Of a DNA stretch of 64,000 nt, positions 49,954 through 63,019 are shown piece by piece. The stretch comes from Marthasterias glacialis (lineage: Eukaryota > Echinodermata > Asteroidea > Forcipulatida > Asteriidae): the NCBI GenBank assembly GCA_911728455.2, contig OU452233.1:19720814-19784813 (forward strand). The letters are read 5' to 3'. The notes beneath the pieces are model-generated. The model searched no databases. It had not been told where the DNA came from and saw only the letters and a program-made list of their open reading frames with translations. Every line of letters starts with the position of its first letter. Position 1 is the first letter of the stretch. A program made the translations under genes and the position numbers.

Positions 49954-50892
49954 CCCTATCAACCCTATCAGGACCGGGGGGGGGGGGGCACAATGTGCCC
50001 CCCTACCAAACTTTTTCCTGTAACTTTTAAACGCTACATTCGATCGCCACCAAATTTTCTGACTTTACTCGAAAATTATCTAGGGTCATTTTGTCAAAAT
50101 ACGATTGTTATTGGAGGTCAGTGGTTGCCATGGCAACCGTTTGTTTGAACCCATATTACTCGTTTTTTGTTTTTTTGTGATTTTGTAATTTTTTATCAAA
50201 ATGTTATGTTTTTAAGTATTTTTAGTTGCCAACAGTGATACCAAACTGTCACATGATAGTTTGAGATGCATTGTGGGAATCCAAAATAGCGGCCATTTTG
50301 GCGGCCATTTTGGCGGCCATCTTGGATTTTGTATTTTTAGCTGTTTTTTAGGGGTTCGAACTTTGCAAAATTTTGTATCTATGGAATATTTTCAACATTA
50401 TAATTTGTAACTTTTGAGGTCTAGAAATACTATAGAGTTGTTAGTTAGGCCTCATAAATGCACACTAGGACCCTAAAAGGACTGTTTACATCGATTTTTA
50501 AGTTGAAAAATGTAAAAACGTGATTTTTTCCCAAAAATTACATAAAACAGCTTGTTTAGCGCCCTCAACGGTAACTCTGGTAAAGAAGAAGGTGTTTATG
50601 TTCTTGAGGATGTCAAGAAAGACAAATTTGCAAAGTTTTACAGAATTCTTGCCAAAAATATGGAAATTATGGGAACAATACGATTTTTGACCAAAAATGG
50701 GCAAAAAAACTACAAAAATTACTTTTAATGCAATTTTTTTGAATTTTTTTTTGCACCATCATGTAGAACTCGGTGAAATACACATTTGTGGCAAGTTTCA
50801 TAAAAATCGGCCCAAGACTTTTGAAAATATGGAGGGGGGCGCAATGAGCCCCCCGGTCCCCGTAAGTCCAAAAAAGCCCGGTCCTGATAGGG
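49954..50892. mobile_element. piggyBac-like non-autonomous element, 939 bp
   Basis: TTAA on both sides (49950-49953 and 50893-50896), with inverted ends CCCTATCA...GGACCGGGG and CCCTATCAGGACCGGG. The left end carries an extra ACCCTATCA. TTAA duplications with CCC starts are typical of the piggyBac superfamily. No transposase frame. Inside, GGCGGCCATTTT recurs three times near 50288-50325. Related partial copies are at 13138, 25551 and 62683. Confidence 0.85.
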
Positions 50893-50896
50893 TTAA

Positions 50897-53865
50897 ATAA
50901 TAAATAATACCAAATAATATTTAATAGTTTTAAGTAATACTAAGTAATAATAAATAATAGTAAATTATATTAATTAATAAAAAACAAGAATAAATAATAC
51001 GAAATAATACTAAGTAATATTAAATAATACAAAACAAAGCATATAATACTAAATAGTTCTAAGTAATACTAAGTAATAATAAATAATAGTAAATTATATG
51101 AATTAATATTAAAGAAGAATAAATAATACTAAATAATACTAAGTAATACTAAATAATATTGAATAATAATAAATAATACATAGTAGTATATTAAATTAAT
51201 TAATATTAAAAAAAGATAAATACTAAGTAATATTAAATATTACTAAATAATACCAAATAATACTAAATAATGCTAATTAATCCTAAATATACTAAAAGAT
51301 ATTTATTAATACTAAATAATACCAAATAATTAATATTAAATTATATTAATTAATATTAAATAATACTTAATCAAACTAAATAGCATTTAATAATATTAAA
51401 TTGTACTAAATATATTAAAAATGTTAAATATTGAATATTATTCAATAGTACTAAATAGTATTAAATAATACTAAATAATTTTAAAGTATACTAAATAATA
51501 TTAAATATTACTAAATAATACCAAACTATACTAAATACTTCTAGGTAAATAATAATACATAATACTAAATAATACTAATTAAAACTAAGTAATAGTAAAT
51601 AATACTAAATAATTCTAAATAGTATTAAATAAAACTAATGAATACTGAATAATACTAAGTAGTGCTAAATAATACCAAGTAATACTCAATATTACCAAGT
51701 AATTCTAGACAATATTAAAAAAATATACCAAATATACCAAACAATACTAAATAATACTCAATAATACCAAATAAAACTAAAAATACCAAATAAAACTAAA
51801 ACATACTTAATAAGTACTATACGAAATAAATACTATATTAATTAATATTAAATAATACTAAATAAATAATAGTATATTATATTGGTTAATATTAAACAGT
51901 AATAAATAATACTAAATAATGATAAGTAATATTAAATAATACTAAATAAATAATAGTATATTATATTGGTTAATATTAAACAGTAATAAATAATACTAAA
52001 TAATGATAAGTAATATTAAATAATACTAAATTATACTTATTAAAGCTAAGTAATGCTAAATAAAACTAAATGATATTAAATAATACTAAATAATAAATAA
52101 TAGTAAATTATATTAAATAATGTTAAATAGTACTAAATAATACCAAATAATACCAAATAAAACCAAATAATACTAAATAATACTAAATAATACTAATTAA
52201 AGCTAAGTAATACTAAATAAAACTAAATGCTAGTGAAAATACTAAACAATAGTAAGTAATACTAAATAATTTTAAGTAATACTAATCAATGACTAAAACT
52301 AAATGATATTAAATGTGAAATAATGTTAAATAATACCAAACAATACCATATAAAACCAAGTAATACTAAATAACACTAAATAATATTAAATATTACTAAA
52401 TAATGCCAAATAACACTAAATAATGTTCAATAATACTAAATAATATTAAATAATACTAATTAATAAGTAAAACTAACTAATATTAAATAAGACTAAAAAT
52501 ATTAATACTAAATAAATAACACGAAATAATCTTAAATAATATTAAATACCAAATAATACTAAATATTAAATAATACTAAATATTTATCAATAATATTAAA
52601 AATTACTCAATAATACTAAATAATATTATCTAATACTTAATAATACCAAGTAATACCAAATTATACTTAATAATATTAACAATACAAAGTAATATTAAAT
52701 AATACTAAATAATTAATAGTACAATTATTAATTATTAAATATTATTAAATAGTACTAAATAGTACCTAATAATATTAAATAATATTAAAGAATACTAAAT
52801 AATACCAAATGATTTTAAATAATACTAAATAATGCCAAATAATATTAAATTATATTAAATGTTAAATAATACTAAGTAATCCGAAACAAACTAAATAATA
52901 TTTAATAATACCAAATAGTACTAAATATTCCTTAATACTAAGTATTACTAAATAATTATATATAATATTAAATATACCAAAGTATGACCAAGTTATACTA
53001 TAAAAAAATACCAAATAATACAAAATAATACTAAATAATAATAAAAAACTAAATATTAAACAATAATAAATAATACTGTTATGTTAAATAACATCAAATT
53101 ATACAAAATATTACTAAATAATTCTGAATATTACTAAATAATATTAAATATTATTAAATAGCACTAAATAATACCAAGTAATACCAAATAACAGTAAATA
53201 ATATTAAGTAATACTAAATGATATTAAACAATATTATTTATTACTAATTAAAAATATTGAACAGTAAGTATTACTAAAATTTAAATAATACTAAAAAATA
53301 GTATATTTTTATATTAAATAATAGTAACTATTACCAAGTAGTATTAAATAAAACTAAATAATACCAAATAATAAATAATAATAGTAAATAATAATTAATA
53401 GTAAAATATATTAAATAATATTAAATAAGTGTATTAAATAATACTAATCAATACTAAATGATATCAAATAATGTAAACTATTGTTAATAATACTAAATAC
53501 TAGTAAATAACAAATAATAGGAAATTATATTTAATAATGTTTAATAATACCAATGATACTAAATGATGTTAAATAATACTAAATGATACCAAATATTAAA
53601 TAATATCAAATAATATTAAATAATGCTAAGTCATACTGAATAACACTAGATATTATTTAAAAACACTAGATAATATTAAATAATACTAAATGATACCCAA
53701 TAATACAAAATGATTTTAAATAATATTAAATATAAATTTTTTTTTAATAATATTAAAAAATACTTAATAATATTAAATAATACTAAATAATGCTAAATAA
53801 TATTAAATAAAACTAATTGATACTAAATAATATTAAATAAAATTAAATAATACTTAAGACAAATT
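50897..53865 (+). repeat. 10-bp unit array, segment 4
   Basis: Same unit and strand. Contains an 84-bp local tandem duplication (51871 and 51955, AGTATATTATATTGGTTAAT) whose unit also occurs at 38586 in segment 1. Confidence 0.95.
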
Positions 53866-54080
53866 GATGTTTAAGTTCTAATGTGTTGTTTGTCTTTCGA
53901 TTGCCTTTTTTTGTGTGTGACTAAGTCACGCTAATTGTTTTTGTGTACATATTTGTATATAAATTTATTTGTGTTGTGCTTCTTGTTACTTAATGTAAAT
54001 GCTATTCAATAGCAATAATTGTACATATTTGTGGAGTTTTGTTGAATAAACGGATTAGACTTAACTCCATTTGAAAGAAA
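53866..54080 (+). mobile_element. 5'-truncated copy of the 41-46 kb LINE, opposite orientation
   Basis: Starts ACAAATTGATGTTTAAGTTC, equal to the last codons of ORF2 (reverse of 41129-41150), then follows the same 3' UTR: TGCTATTCAATAGCA, GTTGAATAAACGGA, ACTCCATTTGAAAG plus eight A. The 10-bp array resumes directly after. Confidence 0.9.
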
Positions 54081-54155
54081 AAAAATAATACTTAATAATA
54101 CTAAATATTACTAAATAATATTAAATAATACTAAATAATACTAAATAATACTAAA
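54081..54155 (+). repeat. 10-bp unit array, segment 5
   Basis: Short array remnant between the LINE fragment and the next LTR. Confidence 0.9.
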
Positions 54156-55103
54156 TGTGAGGATCTGGTTGTTTGCCACAGTGCGCATGAGCACTTTTCA
54201 GCTAACAGGTTAACTACCTCTATGTAAAACAGTGTACTTCCGCTCCACAAAGGTTAGTTCCATCTATTGTTTATAATCCCCTTACAATGTGCCGTCATCA
54301 TATGGTTGGTTCTGTATTATTACATATCAAAAAGTTATTATAATTGTATCTGTTTATTACCCAATCCATGAGAGCTGTGTGTAACGAGAACCTATTTACC
54401 AAATTGAATAATTATAGGCGGTGTAATAATGTAAACCGTTGGTGGGTAGTTCGATACCTCGTTTCGCTCTCTCTTTCTGTCTGGAGTAACCGTGATGACG
54501 TTCCAATAAACTTACCATCAAGTTCATCGTTTTATAGTAGAGTGGGTTCCGAATATCCATATTAACCACTTCCATCTATGATACAGTATCCAGGATTGGA
54601 TGAGTGTTATTTTGGGGGTTTAGGGGCCTTAATTTGAGCTATAATGGTCTGATGTCAAATCACTGTTAAACTCTTTTGAGACGACGACATTTCCACATGT
54701 AGGCATGTGGGTCGGTTTCTTGCTGCACAGTTTGTTTATGCATACGTTATGGTTGCTAACGAAAGTATTACTTTTTACGATAATCGTGTAGGCTGTATAA
54801 CTACATGGCAGTCTTCTGTAGTTTAGGGTAATATGTAATGGTGCTGTGCACTGTGTACTTTTCACAAGTTAAACATTTTGTGAATCGATCTCTGTATTAT
54901 GTATGTAGGGTGTAAATTGGTTGAGATACAAAGTGGGGAAGATTAAAGCCAAGCACTCAAAGTTACAGTCAACATGTTGCCTTCAAGAGTAATTTCTCCA
55001 GTTTAAGTTCACCAGTTTTCTCAGTCCCTTACCCCCTGAAATAATTCAGGACTTGGCAGAGCTGACCCTCTGTTTGTCGGTCATGAGTGTCCGTCACACT
55101 ACA
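54156..55103. mobile_element. Probable solo LTR, 948 bp
   Basis: Begins TGTGAGGATCTGG and ends CACACTACA; 4-bp duplication TAAA at 54152-54155 and 55104-55107. Not similar to the LTR at 39752. Small internal frames have no retroviral domains. The class (BEL or Ty3) is not decided. Confidence 0.65.
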
Positions 55104-56475
55104 TAAATAATACTGAAGAATACTAAATAATATTAAATGATATTTAATAATATTAAATATTAGTAAATCATATTAAATAATATTAAATAATATTCAATAG
55201 TACTAAATAATACTAAATAATATTAAATGATATCTAATAATATTAAATATTACTAAATAATATTTAATAATAATAAATAATATTAAATTGTACTAAATAA
55301 TACTAAGTAAGACTAAATAATATTAAATTGTACTAAATAATACCAAATAATAATAAATAATATTAAATATTACTAAGTAGTACTAAATAATACTTAATGA
55401 GACTAAATAATAGTAAATTATAGTAAATAATACCAACTAATGCTAAATAATATTGAATAATACTAAATATATTAAATAATATCAATTAATACTAAATAAT
55501 GCTAAATAATATTGAATAATACTAAATAATACTAAATATAAAATAATATCAAATAAAATTGAACAATATCAAAAAATAAAAAATAATACTGAATAATACT
55601 AATTAATACTAAGAAATTTTAAATACTATCAAATTACATCCAATAAATAATATTGAATAGTAGTAAAAATTACTAAATATTACTGAAGAATACTAAATAA
55701 TACTAAATAGTATTGAATAATTTCAAATAATGCTAAGTACTACTAAATAATACTAAAAATTACTGAAGAATGCTAAATAATACCAAACAATTCTAATTAA
55801 TATCAAATATTATCAAATAATATCTAATAATATTAAATAATACTAAATAATATTGAATAATATTAAGTATTCCCGAATAATACTAAATAATAAAGAATAA
55901 TTTAAAAATATCCTAAAAAATACTAAGTACTACTAAATAATAATGAATAATATTGAATAATACTAAGTAATATTAAATAATACTAATTGATATTAAATAT
56001 TACTGAATCATACTAAATAATATTAAATAATATCAAATAATCCTAATAATACTAAATAATATGCAATAATACTAAATATTACTAAATAATACTAAATAGT
56101 ATCAAATAATATTGAATGAAGCTAAATAGTAAAAAAATAAATAAAATAAAATAATATCAAGTAATATGAAATAATAATAAATAATACCAACAATAATCAA
56201 TAATACTAAATAATCCTAAATAATATTTAATAATACTGAATAATAATAAATAATACCAACAATAATCAATAATCCTAAATAATATTTAATAATACTGAAT
56301 AATACTATATAATACTAAATAATATCAAATAATATCAAATAATACTAACTAATATTAAATAATACTAAACAATTACAAATATTATCAATATTAAATGATA
56401 CTAAATGAGACTAATGAAAACTATATAATACTAAATATTTTAGAATAGTACTAAATAATATGAAATAAAACTATA
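55104..56475 (+). repeat. 10-bp unit array, segment 6
   Basis: Variant style differs from segments 1-4: TTGAATAATA and AAGTACTACTAAATAAT become common and TAATACC rare. A 69-bp local duplication begins near 56185 and 56254. Confidence 0.95.
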
Positions 56476-56800
56476 TGATACATATATATGATATATATGA
56501 TAAAGAAACGAACATTAGGTGCAAAATCGCAGAGCGCTTCGATGACTGAATTTGATTGCACCTATTGGGAAAAGGTGCAGGATATTCAACATAAGAATGG
56601 CGATCTTCTTATATTGAATGCCTATAAACGAAATATAATGACAAGAAAGGGATCCTGAGTGCACGAAAACGAAATTGAATGCAATAATACTGAAAGAGAA
56701 ACCCTAGTTTGACTGAATTAGAGAAATTGCGTGAATTTGAAGGCGCAATAATGAAATTGCTATTTTGCTGAATTTGGCCGTGAAAACCTTTATTAGTAAA
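56476..56800. other. Unassigned island within the array
   Basis: About 300 bp of non-array sequence with a higher GC content, preceded by ATATATATGATATATATGAT. It repeats words such as TTGAATGC and CGAAAT. No inverted ends, no frame with a known domain. Confidence 0.5.
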
Positions 56801-59800
56801 TAGTATTAAATAATACAAATTAATATTAAATAGCAATTTAATAAAGTTAAATAGTCTAAATAGAATAATCCTAAATAGTACTAAGTAATTTTAAATAATA
56901 TCTAATAATACTAAATAATATTGAATATTATGAAATAATAATAAGAAATACTAAGTACTACTAAATAATACTAAATAATATCAAATAATACTAAATAATA
57001 TGAAATAATACTAAATGATATCAAATATTACTGAATAAAACTAAATATCAAATAATACTCAATATCAAATAATACAAAGTACTACTAAATGATATTATAT
57101 AATACTAAATTATATTAAATAAAATTGAATAATACTTAATATAAAATAACACTAAATAATATTTAATAAAATTAACATATATGAAATCACACTAAATATT
57201 ACTAAATAATATTATATAATATTATTAAATAATATCAGATAACAGTAAAAAATACTGAATAATACTAAATAAAACTATATAGTACTAAATAATACTGAGT
57301 AATACTAAATAATATGAAATAACACTAAATAATATTTAATAATATGAAAAAATCTGAAATAATACTTAATATTACTAAATAATATTATAAGATATTATTA
57401 AATAACATCAGATAATAGTAAATAATACTGAATAATACTTTAATATGATTAAATATAAGTAGTACTAGATACTACTAAATAAGAGTAAATAAAACTGCTT
57501 AAAACTAAATACTACTAAATAATATGAAATATAATCCAATACTAACAAATATTACTAAATAGTATTAAATAATATCAAATAATACTAATAATACTGAAAA
57601 TTAGTATATAATATTGGATAATACTAATTAATATTAAATAACAATAAAACTCAAAAGTAGGAAACAATATCGAATAATATTAATAAACATTAACTAATAT
57701 CAAATAAATAATATTAAATGATACTGAATAATATCAAATAATACTAAATAATATTTAATAATATCATATCATACTAAATAAAATTAAATGATACTAAATA
57801 ATATTAAATATTACTAAATATTATTAAATATTACGAAATAATACTAATTAATATTGAATAATATCAAATAGTATCAAATAATACTAATTAATATTGATTA
57901 TTATCAAGTAATACTAAGAAATACAAAGTACTACTAAAAAGTTAATACTAGATAATCATAAATCATACTAAATAAAATTAAATGAAATTAAACAATATCA
58001 ATATGTAGTAATAATAAATAATATCAAATAATATCTAAATAATACTCAATATTACTGAATAATACAAAATACTACTAATCATTATTGAATAAGATCAAAT
58101 AAGACTAAATAATACTAAGTACTACTTAATAATACTAAATAATATTGAATGATATCAAATAATACTAAGTACTACTAAAAATAGTAACTAATATTGACTA
58201 ATAAGTAATAATACTAAATAATATCAAACAATACTGAATAATACTAAATAATATTGAATAATATCTAATAATATTGAATAATCCTAAATAGTACTAAATA
58301 ATATAAAACAATATCTAATAGTACTAAATAAGATTAAATAATATCAAATAATATTAAATAATACTAAGTACTACTAAATAATATTGAAGAATACTAAATA
58401 CTATAAAACAATACTGAAGAATACTAAATATTACGAAATAATATTAGAGAGTATTAAATAATCTGAAATAATAATAAATAATATCTAATGATACTAAATA
58501 ATACTAAATAATATCAAATAATATTAAATAATACTAATTATCCTGGAATAATCCAAAATAATACTAAATATTACTGAATGATAATAAATAAGATTGAAAA
58601 GTATACAATAATACTGAAAATACTAAGTACTACTAAATAATATTAAATAATACTAAATGATATTAAATAATATCAAACAATACTAAATACCATTATTATT
58701 TACTGATTATTAATAATGAAATTATTAGATAATGAAAAATAAATGATATTAAATTTCAATTATCAAATAATACTAAATTTTCTTCAATAATACTTAATAA
58801 AACTATTATACCAAATAATAATGAATAATATCAAATAGTAATAAATAATAACTAAATAATATCAAATAATAATAAATAATACTAAATAATATTGAATAAT
58901 CCTCAATAATATTGAATAATATAAAATAATGCTAAAAAGTACTAAGTACTACTAAATAACACAAAATAATGTAAAATAGAACTAAATGATATTAAGAAAT
59001 ATCCAATAATACTGAATAATACTAATACTAAATAATACTAAAATTTTTACACAAAATTAAATAAGACTAAATAATACTAAGTACTACTAAATAATACTAA
59101 GTACTAATAAATATTACTGAAGAGTACTAAATAATATTGAATATTGTCAAATAATACTAAATAATACTGATTAATACTGAATATACAAAATAATATTGAA
59201 TAATATCAAATAACACAAAAAATACTCAGTACTACTAAATATACTAAATAATATTAAATGATACTAAATAATATTAAATAGTATTAGATAATATAAAATA
59301 ATATCAAATAATTAGATAATATAAAATAATATCAAATAATTAGATAATATTAAATAATACTGAATATTACTAAATAATATTGAATAACCCTAGATAATAT
59401 TGAAGAAATCCTCAAAAATACTCAGTACTACTAATAAATACGAAATAATATTGAATATTACTAAATGATTTTAAAAAATATCAAATAATACTGAATAATA
59501 CTATTTCTAAATAATACTCAATATTACTGTATATTATTGAATAAAATAGAATAATACCAAATAAGACTAAATAATACTTAGTACTACTAAATAATACTAA
59601 ATATTACTGAAGAATACTAAATAATATTAAATAATCCTAAATAATACTAAATAATATGAAATAATATTGAATAATAGTAAATAATATTAAGTACTACTAA
59701 ATATTACTGAAGAATACTAAATAATATTAAATAATACTAAATAATATTGAATATTAGTAAATAATATTAAGTACTACTAACTAATAGTATATATTTAATA

Positions 59801-60732
59801 ATATTAAATAATACTAAATAGTATCAAATAATACTAAATAATTCTAAACAAGACTAAGTACTAATAAATGATATTAAATAATATCAAATAATCCTAGATA
59901 ATACTAAATGATATTAATTATTCTGAAAAAATACTAAATAATCCTTAATGATATGAAATCTAACATCAAACAATACTAAACAATATTAAAAAGTATTAGA
60001 TTATATTGAATAAAATCAAATATAAAATACTTATGAATTATCTTGAATAATACTTAATAATAGTAAATAATATAAAATAATACTGACTAATATAAAAAAC
60101 ATGAAATAATAATAAATAATATTAAGTAATATCAAATAATATCAAACAATACAAAATAATAATAAATAATATTGAAATAATATCCGAAAAAATACTAAGT
60201 ACTACTATTTAATACTAAATAATAGTAAATAAAATTGATTAATACTAAATATTACTAAATGATATTAAATAATACTATTAAATAAGATTGAATAATATCA
60301 AATAATACTAAGTACTACTAAAACAACCGAATAATATAAAATAATACTAAATAATATTAAATAGTGTTAAATAATATTAAATGATATCAAATGTTAGATA
60401 CTACTAAATATTATTGAACAATGCTAAATGATATGAAATATTACTAAATAATATTGAATAACTGAATAGTATCAAATAATACTAAAAGAAATTTAATAAT
60501 CCTAATTAATACTAAATAACATTAAATGTTATCAAATGATGTTAAATAATATTAAATAACTTCCAATAATATAAAACAATACATTAAGTAATATTAAATA
60601 ATACTAATTACTACTAAATAATACTAAATGATAATAAATAATATTAAGTAATAGTTAATAATACAAAATCAAACTAAATAATGCAAAATAATATTAAATA
60701 ATATTAAATAATATGGAATAATATCAAATATA
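56801..60732 (+). repeat. 10-bp unit array, segment 7
   Basis: Longest uninterrupted segment, about 3.9 kb, same strand orientation as all others, with the TTGAATAAT and AAGTACTACTAAAT variants. Ends at ATATCAAATATACATTTACT. Confidence 0.95.
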
Positions 60733-61740
60733 CATTTACTGTCAATGGTAACCTTAAAAATTAAAGAATTGAGTTCATAGAAGAATGTCCTTAAGGTTGT
60801 GTTGCATTTACCGTCGTCTTAGTGAAGAGAAAATTGTGACAAACCGAGCACATTTTTCCGCATCATGTAAAATCCATATTATTTAAATTTTCTGTTGTAA
60901 TAATCGTGATTAATTCCTAACTGGAATAAAAAAAAATACTGCAAACTATTCTGATGCATACACAACTATTTCAGACGTCAGAAATTCTTAAACCACACAG
61001 CCAGGGAAGAGTGGTGCCTGAATATTAGTGCCCCAGTACTACTCCAATAATTATAGATTACACTGAGTAGGGCAGTGGTGTAGCTGAGTGGAGGGGGTGT
61101 TGTGCAAAAAGAAGTTAAGCTTCAAACCACATGTAACATAATTTTTTTTTTTTTTTTAAATTTCCGACAGCCAAAACTGCGACCCAACCGACCCGATCCG
61201 ACATGAGTGTTCACAAACCACTTAATTTTTGATAAATAATCGAAAACCCACTGTCAGTGATAATCATGTATCCGGCAGTTCATTTGCCTCTACTTTTTGG
61301 TGACAATACAGTTTCAAGTGTATTCCAGACTATCCGTTTTGTATTTTTACTGAGTACTTGTCTCGTAGGTGATTGGTGGGCATATGTAGCCAGGCCCAGA
61401 TTAAAACAATAAATTGTGCCTAAAACTCCTTTCTTGTTTGATAATAGGGCTACAGCTACACGTTTTTTCCCCAAAAGCACAATTTGAAGACTAAATTTGC
61501 TAAACATGACTGGAAAGCCACAATTTTAAGTTTTGAAGCCTGTAAATTAAAATTTTAAATTTTACGAAAAAAAAAAATGCATTTTTGTCATTTGACGTTT
61601 AGTAGATTAATATTTTATTCAAATTAGTCTTTCACAAATTGGAAGTGGTTGCAGAATGTAAAGTCTGTTGGTTACACTACATGCTGGTTAATCACAAATT
61701 CACATGTTGAGCAACGTTTGATCAAGGTTATTTGTGTGAT
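60733..61740. other. No gene recognised
   Basis: Ordinary AT-rich sequence right of the array; one minus-strand frame (61280-61507) without a known domain. Poly-A and poly-T runs near 61143 and 61566. Confidence 0.4.
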
Positions 61741-62060
61741 TTTACAAACCATGAATGTAAAGTGTGTGTTTTGCAAACGATATATATAGCAATACTGTTG
61801 TAGATGACTTTGTAGCAGTGTTAGCGCAATGAGACGATTACAAAAACCAACAGCAATAGGTGGATATTCACTGAAAATGCGATCCGCCACGCTGTTAGCG
61901 CAAGGACACGAATACATAAATAGGCGGATATTCACTGAAACTGAGATCCGCCACCCTTCCCCTGAAAGACCGAAACAGGTGTGGCTTCGAATACCGGTCT
62001 GTGAAGGGCTTTAAAAAAGAAATAAGGGGTAATTTGGTAACGGGTCGGGCTGCACTTTCT
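61741..62060 (+). repeat. Flank module A (right copy)
   Basis: Matches the left copy at 36370-36835 in the same orientation (ATGAATGTAAAGTGTGTGTT; AGCAATACTGTT; GTGAAGGGCTTTAAAAAA; CGGGCTGCACT). Also holds an internal two-fold repeat GGCGGATATTCACTGAAA. Confidence 0.6.
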
Positions 62061-62682
62061 TTGAATTATGGTGTTGGTACCTTAGTGTATGTGTCTTTTC
62101 AAATTTAACAGTAACCGGCAGAGATGAATTTCTATGCGGCTATTCTCCGCGCATACTGAATTGTATCATCCAACCTCACTTCCAAAAACATCATTACCAT
62201 ATTGTGAGCCCAAAACTTACACGTTCCTTGTAGAATTTTCTTGAATAGACCAATAGGAGGATATTTAAATCCGCCAATGTTGACATGCGTTCACGTGATC
62301 TCATATTGAGTATGACGCCATACAGCTGATAACAAAATACGTGTAAAGAGATATACCGTGACACAAAGTGGACACGAAATCAGTCGATTTTACTTTTAGG
62401 TTTATATGATATATTACTTGATTAGTTTATACACAGAGCCACCATTATAATCATTCGCACGGGGTTCCAATTTGCATTGTTTATAAGCATAATGCAATAA
62501 TAATTAGCTGTTTGAAATCGTGGAGATTTTTTTTTTTAGCTGTTCCGACTCATTCTTTTTTTAACATACATTAAGTAAACTTTGCAACGGTTGCAGACTT
62601 AAAGAAGTGTATTTGTATCAAGGATTTAGAAAATGTGGGACGGTTTTACGGGGTCGTTTTTGTGGAGACCTGGTGTGAAGTT

Positions 62683-62722
62683 ATCCCTATCAGGACGGGG
62701 CTTTTTTGGTTGTACGGGACGC
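62683..62722 (+). mobile_element. End fragment of the CCCTATCAGGAC element
   Basis: TTATCCCTATCAGGACGGGG followed by CTTTTTTGG and GTACGGGAC, as at the reversed 50892 end of the complete copy. Truncated by module B. Confidence 0.55.
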
Positions 62723-63019
62723 GTTTTTTTTTTTCCAGGACGAACGTGGGCAATTTACATAAATGGGCGTGCGTAAATCCCAAATACCCCCGCACATGCG
62801 TACTTGGACCTAGTACATGTAGTTTTGAGTTGTACATTTACATGTATGTACATGTACATGTAAATGTACATGTACATGTACATGTACATGTACATGTACA
62901 TGTACATGTACATGTACACGAGGACAACAATGCATGTTGACTCGGTCTCCGTAGCACAGCTTAGTTTTACCATCGGAGCCTTTTGGGTTATGGTGTATCT
63001 TATGCGTGCTTGGACTTAA
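62723..63019 (+). repeat. Flank module B (right copy) with a TGTACA microsatellite
   Basis: Direct copy of 37721-38010, expanded by a (TGTACA)n block at about 62830-62920. The frame at 62930-63019 starts ATG and keeps VDSVSVAQL then SFTIGAFWVMVYL, ending at TAA. Confidence 0.65.

Noticed and set aside
54344..54865. Env- or gag-like frames in the LTR candidate at 54156
   Set aside because: Frames are short and show no retroviral motif; the sequence looks like an LTR only.
38335..60732. CRISPR-like array
   Set aside because: No constant repeat plus unique spacers; it is a continuous degenerate 10-bp tandem repeat in eukaryotic DNA.
62635..62940. 101-codon frame ending in a Val-His repeat
   Set aside because: The tail is the (TGTACA)n microsatellite; the rest is module B and element-end sequence.
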